Origin: an uncultured Eubacteriales bacterium
GTDB taxonomy: Bacteria; Bacillota; Clostridia; Oscillospirales; Acutalibacteraceae
NCBI GenBank assembly: GCA_900319255.1
Contig: ONNU01000197.1
Coordinates: 1-7,633 of the forward strand
Length of the DNA stretch: 7,633 nucleotides
Reading direction: 5' to 3'
Of the stretch, positions 6,700 through 7,633 are shown piece by piece. The position numbers and the translations under genes were made by a program. The notes beneath the pieces were generated by a model. That model worked only from the letters and a program-made list of their open reading frames with translations, searched no databases and was not told the DNA's origin. Each line of letters opens with the position of its first letter. Within the stretch, counting starts at the first letter, position 1.

Positions 6700-6818
6700 G
6701 AAGACCTATCTCCGGCAGCTCAGTTTCTGACAAAACCGCCGGATATTACCCATCAGGATCCATGATTATTATTATATTATTTACAGCTGTATATATTATT
6801 CTGAATGGGAATTATAAT

Positions 6819-7277
6819 TCATAAATTGCCCATATCCTCGGCTATTTTTCGTATACAGGCAGAGAAATCGCCCTTCACAAGCACTGAGGGAACGGAAAGC
6901 ATAAGATTATACGGAAGGCTGAAATCCTCCACAAAAAGGCCCTTTGCATCCACATCGCCGAGCTTTTCCCTGAGAGTTCTCATATCATGGGAGTAGCAAT
7001 ATACGCTTTTTCCAAGAGCGCAGGCAAAGCCTATCTCGAAAGCAGTCCCGCTGTCAGGCTCCATTCCCCTGAACTCATTGACATTAGCGGCAATGATATC
7101 ACAGCTTCTGATAAGACCAATATTAGCTCTGAAAATTTCCTGAGCGCTGCTGCATTCATTATCAAGGGGATACAGACCCTCAAAGCCGTACTCACTGCAA
7201 AGCTTTTTCATTTCCCTGCCCCTCTGCACAGCATCCTCTGCAAAAACATCAAACCCAGCCAGATATATTTTTTTCAA
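6819..7277 (-). CDS. Nucleoside 2-deoxyribosyltransferase family protein
   Basis: A 152-residue cytoplasmic enzyme of the nucleoside 2-deoxyribosyltransferase family, which moves or hydrolyses the deoxyribosyl group of (deoxy)nucleosides or their monophosphates in salvage. Counting from the TTG start, MKKIYLAGFDVF (1-12) is the usual N-terminal strand and loop. SCDIIAANVNEFRGMEPDSGTAFEIGFACALGKSVY (58-93) is the family core, with D75 and the likely nucleophile E81 spaced as Asp92/Glu98 in the Lactobacillus enzyme. N124 in LPYNLML may be the residue lent by the neighbouring subunit. Length is normal. The open frame extends to 7403, but that extension lies upstream of the promoter and encodes repeat sequence. 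AGGAG (7286-7290) is eight bases from TTG 7277 but only two from ATG 7283, so TTG is preferred. Base or nucleotide preference cannot be told; a nucleoside monophosphate N-glycosidase is the main alternative. Confidence 0.87.
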   Translation of the reverse strand: MKKIYLAGFDVFAEDAVQRGREMKKLCSEYGFEGLYPLDNECSSAQEIFRANIGLIRSCDIIAANVNEFRGMEPDSGTAFEIGFACALGKSVYCYSHDMRTLREKLGDVDAKGLFVEDFSLPYNLMLSVPSVLVKGDFSACIRKIAEDMGNL

Positions 7278-7294
7278 AGTCATCACTCCTGTAC

Positions 7295-7306
7295 AAAGTA
7301 TACTTT
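7295..7306. promoter_or_regulatory. 12-base perfect palindrome at transcription start, possible operator
   Basis: AAAGTATACTTT is a perfect inverted repeat lying just downstream of the -10 box and over the expected transcription start of the deoxyribosyltransferase gene. That is a typical place for a repressor dimer to bind. No regulator gene is visible nearby, and chance palindromes of this kind occur in AT-rich DNA. Confidence 0.35.
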
Positions 7307-7307
7307 T

Positions 7308-7336
7308 ATTATACACCCTCTCCCCCTCTGCTTCAA
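7308..7336 (-). promoter_or_regulatory. Promoter for deoxyribosyltransferase gene
   Basis: On the minus strand TTGAAG (7331-7336; 4 of 6 matches to TTGACA) is followed after 17 bases by a perfect TATAAT (7308-7313). Transcription should start near 7301, giving a leader of about 24 bases before the TTG at 7277. The spacing fits the downstream start and argues against translation from 7403. Confidence 0.65.
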
Positions 7337-7343
7337 CCGCCTC

Positions 7344-7382
7344 CTCCGCCGGCGCCGGCGTGCCGCCGGTGTCAAAATCGCG
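7344..7382. repeat. GC-rich palindromic repeat, copy 1
   Basis: CTCCGCCGGCG, then an extra CCGGCG (7355-7360), then TGCCGCCGGTGTCA and AAATCGCG. CCGGCG and CGCCGG pair around a TGC loop, giving a six-pair all-GC stem. It stands out sharply against AT-rich surroundings. On the minus strand it reads through as DTGGTPAPA, which produces the false N-terminal extension of the deoxyribosyltransferase frame. Confidence 0.8.
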
Positions 7383-7495
7383 TTGTAAGTTATAACCATG
7401 CAAGCTCTTTTCCTCGCGGTTGTAAGATTATCTATGCTGCATTATTTGTCGGTCTGCGATAGTATTTCTGTTGCCAATTATAATTTTACACTTAG

Positions 7496-7528
7496 CTCCG
7501 CCGGCGTGCCGCCGGTGTCAGGATCGCG
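7496..7528. repeat. GC-rich palindromic repeat, copy 2
   Basis: Same unit as 7344-7382, in the same orientation, without the six-base CCGGCG duplication and with GG in place of AA before ATCGCG. Otherwise identical over 33 bases. The same CCGGCG-TGC-CGCCGG hairpin can form. Confidence 0.8.
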
Positions 7529-7610
7529 GGGGCAGGTCTGACAAAGCGTTACGTTCGTTCTCGCGTGTTATAGTTGGGTGGTGGTTGGAACCATTTTTTC
7601 TGGAGCCAGC

Positions 7611-7630
7611 TGAGTTTCACGGATTCAGGT
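7611..7630 (+). repeat. Interspersed repeat end, copy 3
   Basis: TGAGTTTCACGGATTCAGGT shares a perfect 17-base core with 6683-6699 and matches the inverted copy at 6364-6383 at 17 of 20 positions. The window ends three bases later, so what lies beyond is unknown. Confidence 0.7.
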
Positions 7631-7633
7631 GAT

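Larger units (their letters stand above)
6321..6818. other. Noncoding stretch of about 500 bases between CNNM and deoxyribosyltransferase genes
   Basis: I see no convincing gene. The plus-strand frames at 6374-6595 and 6624-6824 lack ribosome binding sites, recognisable domains and protein-like composition. The first runs through a GC-rich hairpin with a T run. The stretch holds two inverted repeat ends (6364-6383, 6681-6699), a terminator-like hairpin (6560-6584), and very AT-rich DNA (6760-6820). The minus-strand promoter of the CNNM operon should lie near its left side. The best I can find there is TTGAGT (6379-6384) with a poor TTCAAT 19 bases away, which is weak. Confidence 0.6.
7337..7633. 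other. Noncoding repeat-bearing region at right edge
   Basis: No gene is supported. The region contains two GC-rich palindromic repeats (7344-7382, 7496-7528), a short direct repeat (TCGCGTTGTAAG near 7378 and TCGCGGTTGTAAG at 7414), and an interspersed repeat end at 7611-7630. Bases 7529-7610 show nothing I recognise. The plus-strand 133-codon frame at 6987-7388 is the opposite strand of the deoxyribosyltransferase gene. Confidence 0.6.

Noticed and set aside
6361..6707. AAGACCT at 6361-6367 and 6701-6707 as a target-site duplication
   Set aside because: The left copy overlaps the inverted repeat, so the two do not flank the element symmetrically; a 7-base match is also plausible by chance.
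6624..6824. 66-codon plus-strand frame
   Set aside because: It crosses the repeat end and AT-rich DNA, has no SD site, and its hydrophobic tail is only the translation of an AT-rich tract.
6987..7388. 133-codon plus-strand frame
   Set aside because: It is the opposite strand of the deoxyribosyltransferase gene and of the GC-rich repeat, the source of its Arg-rich end.
7344..7528. CRISPR array
   Set aside because: There are only two repeat copies, their spacing is too long for spacers, and no cas gene is present.
6661..7590. Inverted decamer TTCCAACCAC (6661-6670) and GTGGTTGGAA (7581-7590)
   Set aside because: A 10-base match between segments this size is expected by chance about as often as not.

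Overview
This window looks like chromosomal DNA from a low- to mid-GC Gram-positive gut anaerobe of the Ruminococcus / [Eubacterium] siraeum kind (Oscillospiraceae). The reasons are a secreted starch-debranching enzyme, a zinc-ribbon protein with a large exported domain, GGAGTGAT-type Shine-Dalgarno sites, AT-rich spacers, and intergenic repeats of a type I associate with this group. The taxonomic call is inference.

Layout. (1) 1-1075, minus: the 5' half of a secreted type I pullulanase (signal peptide, CBM48-like domain, start of the GH13 domain), cut by the window edge. (2) 1076-1658: a 583-base divergent intergenic region with a good promoter for the rightward gene. (3) 1659-4031, plus: a 790-residue membrane-anchored protein with an N-terminal zinc ribbon, a Pro/Gln/Gly/Met repeat linker, one membrane helix and about 600 exported residues of unknown function. 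(4) 4067-4104: a bidirectional terminator between convergent genes. (5) 6311-4091, minus: a two-gene operon made of a CNNM/CorC (HlyC-type) CBS-domain membrane protein and, overlapping it by 14 bases, a membrane-tethered ComEC-like metallo-beta-lactamase-fold protein. (6) 6321-6818: about 500 bases with no convincing gene. It holds a possible inverted-repeat-bounded element (about 6364-6699) with a strong hairpin/terminator inside. (7) 7277-6819, minus: a nucleoside 2-deoxyribosyltransferase-family protein with its own promoter and a palindrome at its transcription start. (8) 7337-7633: noncoding, with two copies of a GC-rich palindromic repeat and, at the edge, a third copy of the repeat end seen at 6364 and 6681.

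The genes do not form one pathway. Pullulanase serves extracellular starch use. The zinc-ribbon protein may sense or organise something at the envelope. The CNNM protein probably moves or senses divalent metal. The deoxyribosyltransferase acts in nucleoside or nucleotide salvage.

The most interesting unexplained structure is the noncoding repeat landscape on either side of the deoxyribosyltransferase gene (6364-6699 and 7344-7630). I do not see a complete novel defence or mobile system. Two genes (the CNNM protein and the deoxyribosyltransferase) appear to start at TTG rather than at the first possible start of their open frames.
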